Assembly: GCF_002845985.1 (NCBI RefSeq)
Contig: NZ_PDFK01000004.1
Coordinates: forward strand, 186,001-250,000
Direction of reading: 5' to 3'
DNA length: 64,000 nt
Source of the DNA: Lysinibacillus fusiformis
GTDB taxonomy: Bacteria; Bacillota; Bacilli; Bacillales_A; Planococcaceae
This document shows, one piece after another, positions 61,945 to 64,000 of the stretch. Numbering within the stretch: the stretch's first letter is position 1; each line of letters begins with the position of its first letter. The notes below the pieces were generated by a model. That model saw nothing but the letters and a program-made list of their open reading frames with translations. It had not been told where the DNA came from and ran no database searches. A program made the translations under genes and the position numbers.

Positions 61945-62601
61945 ATGGCGGATTACTGGCAAACTATGATATGGCCGATGCTAGAAGGTGCGAAAACGAC
62001 AGTGTTACTGTTTTTCATCGCTATTCTGGTTTCGATTCCATTAGGCTTTTTACTAACACTCGCAGTAAAAAGTCGCATTCAACCAATCTCTTGGCTTGCA
62101 CATACGTATATTTATATCATGCGTGGTACACCACTATTACTACAATTATTATTAATTTGCTTTGGTTTACCTATGCTGCCAGTAATCGGTGAATACTTAG
62201 TACTTGATCGTTTTGTGGCCGCTTGCCTTGGCTTTATTTTAAATTATGCTGCCTACTTTGCAGAAATATTCCGTGGCGGTCTTCTTGCCATTGATAAAGG
62301 GCAATATGAGGCAGCTCAGGTACTTGGCTTATCCAAGTGGCAAACGACGACGCGTGTAATTTTGCCACAAATGTTCCGCGTCGCATTACCCGCATTATCA
62401 AATGAATCCGTTACACTTATTAAGGATACAGCCCTACTCTATGCAGTAGCTGTGCCTGAATTACTCCATTTTGCGCAAACAGCCGTAAATCGTGACTTCA
62501 CGATTACGCCGTTCTTTATCGCGGGTGCTATTTATTTAGTTATGACGCTTGTCTTGACGATGTTCTTTAAATGGCTTGAAAAACGTTTTACATTTGAATA
62601 G
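61945..62601 (+). CDS. amino acid ABC transporter permease
   Basis: A 218-aa permease of the HisMQ type with about five transmembrane helices. The N-terminal [23 protein letters not shown] and the [42 protein letters not shown] segment are those of the polar amino-acid family. GGAGGG precedes the ATG. It is between the binding protein and the ATPase. Confidence 0.93.
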   Translation: MADYWQTMIWPMLEGAKTTVLLFFIAILVSIPLGFLLTLAVKSRIQPISWLAHTYIYIMRGTPLLLQLLLICFGLPMLPVIGEYLVLDRFVAACLGFILNYAAYFAEIFRGGLLAIDKGQYEAAQVLGLSKWQTTTRVILPQMFRVALPALSNESVTLIKDTALLYAVAVPELLHFAQTAVNRDFTITPFFIAGAIYLVMTLVLTMFFKWLEKRFTFE

Positions 62602-62612
62602 AGGTGACACAT

Positions 62613-63356
62613 ATGGCATTGATGCAAGTAACAAACTTAAAGAAATCTTTTGATCAGGTGGAAGTGCTGAAACAAATTACATTTACAGTGGAGAAAAACG
62701 ATGTCATTGCTGTCATCGGCCCGTCTGGATCTGGGAAAAGTACCATGCTTCGCAGCTTAATACATTTAGAAGAAATTGAAGGTGGCAGTATAGTGATTGA
62801 TGGCGATTTTCTTGTTCAAAACGGTCAATATGCTAAGCCACAGCACATCAAAGCGATAACAGCTAAAATGGGGATGGTCTTTCAACACTTCAATCTGTTT
62901 CCCCACTTAACAGTCCAGCAAAACCTCGAAATGGCGCCGAGCTTATTAAAAACAGAATCAGCGGAGGCTATTACGAGCCGCTGTCAGGATTTACTGCAGA
63001 AAATTGGACTTGCCGACAAAGCAAAGGCCTATCCTGCCAATCTATCTGGGGGTCAAAAGCAGCGTGTAGCCATTGCCCGTGCCTTGATGATGAATCCTCA
63101 AATTTTATTATTTGACGAACCAACCTCTGCCCTAGACCCTGAACTGACAGGAGAAGTCTTAAAGGTCATGAAAAGCTTAGCTGAAGACCACATGACGATG
63201 ATTGTCGTCACACATGAAATGGGCTTTGCGCGTGAGGTAGCGAACAAAGTCGTCTTTATGGATGATGGTCAGATCATTGAATCTAATCATCCAGACAACT
63301 TTTTTACAAACCCACAAAACGACCGCACCAAGGCATTTTTACAGAAGAATCTTTAG
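62613..63356 (+). CDS. amino acid ABC transporter ATP-binding protein
   Basis: A 247-aa ATPase with Walker [10 protein letters not shown], signature [17 protein letters not shown], Walker [15 protein letters not shown] and switch His (VVTHEMGFA), all typical of GlnQ/HisP. The ATG at 62613 follows GAGGTG by about 6 nt; a GTG upstream is less likely. The last gene of the importer operon, followed by a terminator at 63355-63390. Confidence 0.93.
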   Translation: MALMQVTNLKKSFDQVEVLKQITFTVEKNDVIAVIGPSGSGKSTMLRSLIHLEEIEGGSIVIDGDFLVQNGQYAKPQHIKAITAKMGMVFQHFNLFPHLTVQQNLEMAPSLLKTESAEAITSRCQDLLQKIGLADKAKAYPANLSGGQKQRVAIARALMMNPQILLFDEPTSALDPELTGEVLKVMKSLAEDHMTMIVVTHEMGFAREVANKVVFMDDGQIIESNHPDNFFTNPQNDRTKAFLQKNL

Positions 63357-63390
63357 TAGAGCGTGTTTCTGTCGCTCTACTTTTTATTTT
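63355..63390 (+). terminator. terminator of the amino-acid ABC operon
   Basis: AGTAGAGCG pairs with CGCTCTACT around a 9-nt loop, followed by TTTTATTTTTC. Confidence 0.9.
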
Positions 63391-63540
63391 TCTTACTTAT
63401 GTATGCTTCGAAATAAATTGTTTATAAACTCCTTAAGTTTTTTAAAATCCCTATATTTCCCTACTGCCATGCAAAGGCCAATAGAAAGATACGATAGCAA
63501 TCGTACCCTTTTTTATTAGTTTCAATTGAATTATCAACTC

Positions 63541-64000
63541 CTATTTTGATACTTCATAAATGAACATGCTCCCGTCATCTGTTCTGCCACTTAACTTTTC
63601 CCCAGGTTTAACCTTCACCCCATTGAAAGCCCAGTAGCGATATTCCTCACCCTTCTTAAATTCAATAGTTGATGTACTTTTCGGAGAGGATAAATGAAAA
63701 CTTGCAATTTTACTTTTATCAACTAATAAGTTTGAAGCAAAGTTCATATCAGAGCCATTCTTAACACTTTGAACACTTACGTCCCTACTTGGCTTGAATG
63801 TGTATTCATAGTAGATTGCATAAATCCCTTTATTCAGTAGAATTTTATCTTCACCTTTTTCATTAAAAAACATATCTTTAAAAATACCTTTTGGTTTAGT
63901 GCCTGTCGTATCCACAAAAATGGCATGTTCAATTGTAGCGACACCTGTGTTATTTAAATACGTATGAGGTTTACCAAGAATATCTTCATATCCACCATAT
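63541..64000 (-). CDS. hypothetical protein (5' end outside window)
   Basis: At least 152 codons of a minus-strand gene. The frame stays open to the right edge, with YGGYEDILGKPHTYLNNTG and IEHAIFVDTTGTKPKGIFKDMFF before the part that follows, so the GTG or other starts inside the window are not the true start. I do not recognise the protein; it is beta-rich, without a membrane segment in the visible part, and ends in SMFIYEVSK. Confidence 0.6.
   Translation of the reverse strand, partial: YGGYEDILGKPHTYLNNTGVATIEHAIFVDTTGTKPKGIFKDMFFNEKGEDKILLNKGIYAIYYEYTFKPSRDVSVQSVKNGSDMNFASNLLVDKSKIASFHLSSPKSTSTIEFKKGEEYRYWAFNGVKVKPGEKLSGRTDDGSMFIYEVSK

Overview
The window looks like chromosomal DNA of a low-GC, spore-former-type Firmicute, most probably Lysinibacillus or a close Bacillaceae/Planococcaceae relative. 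The reasons are the strong AGGAGG ribosome binding sites, TTG starts, sigma-A and sigma-B type promoters, a proline T-box, an S-box riboswitch, and homologues of Bacillus genes (YhaQ/YhaP, YfmR, YpgR, YpgQ, YezD, YflT). The assignment rests on reading the sequence, not on a database search. No tRNA, rRNA, CRISPR array, prophage or replication origin was seen.

Layout. 1-2990: PadR-controlled operon of two DUF2812 proteins and a YhaQ/YhaP-like ABC exporter (permease cut by the left edge), with two dyad operators. 3000-3510: a decayed tetR fragment, a strong hairpin and a degenerate ~20-bp tandem repeat. 3497-11400: TetR/SDR divergent pair, BrnQ, an Est30-like esterase, a LysR regulator, a gene with an early stop codon, DUF1835, LysE and a small membrane protein. 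11470-16600: proline T-box and proBA, then EamA, a PfkB sugar kinase and an RDD protein. 16825-17870: GNAT/MarR divergent pair.

17876-31905 is the largest coherent unit. Ten tightly packed minus-strand genes (M20 amidohydrolase, isopropylmalate-dehydrogenase-like enzyme, SDR, aldehyde dehydrogenase, OppD, OppF, P1-family peptidase, peptide-binding lipoprotein, OppB, OppC) converge on a PucR-type regulator with a divergent class III aminotransferase. I infer an import-and-catabolism pathway for a peptide or acylated omega-amino acid. 32292-35318: YpgR (CvfC) and the ABC-F protein YfmR. 35446-39198: an eroded island with gene remnants, a solitary IS end, a secreted protein of unknown function, a small membrane protein and a degenerate IS3-family element. 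It lies between ypgR/yfmR and ypgQ. 39838-40540 is a gene desert with a well-formed orphan promoter.

40540-47677: a second catabolic operon (HyuA, HyuB, IclR regulator, OPT-family transporter, DUF917), with a sigma-A promoter and a palindrome just downstream of it. 48167-64000: fhs, a cold-shock protein, a VOC protein, a flavin reductase, the 51-codon yezD gene under its own SAM riboswitch, a CoaB-like protein, a LysR/EamA pair, two probable sigma-B genes (YflT-type and Dps), oligoendopeptidase F, a SEC-C protein, a zinc-finger protein, an RNase H-like protein, a polar amino-acid ABC importer and a gene cut by the right edge.
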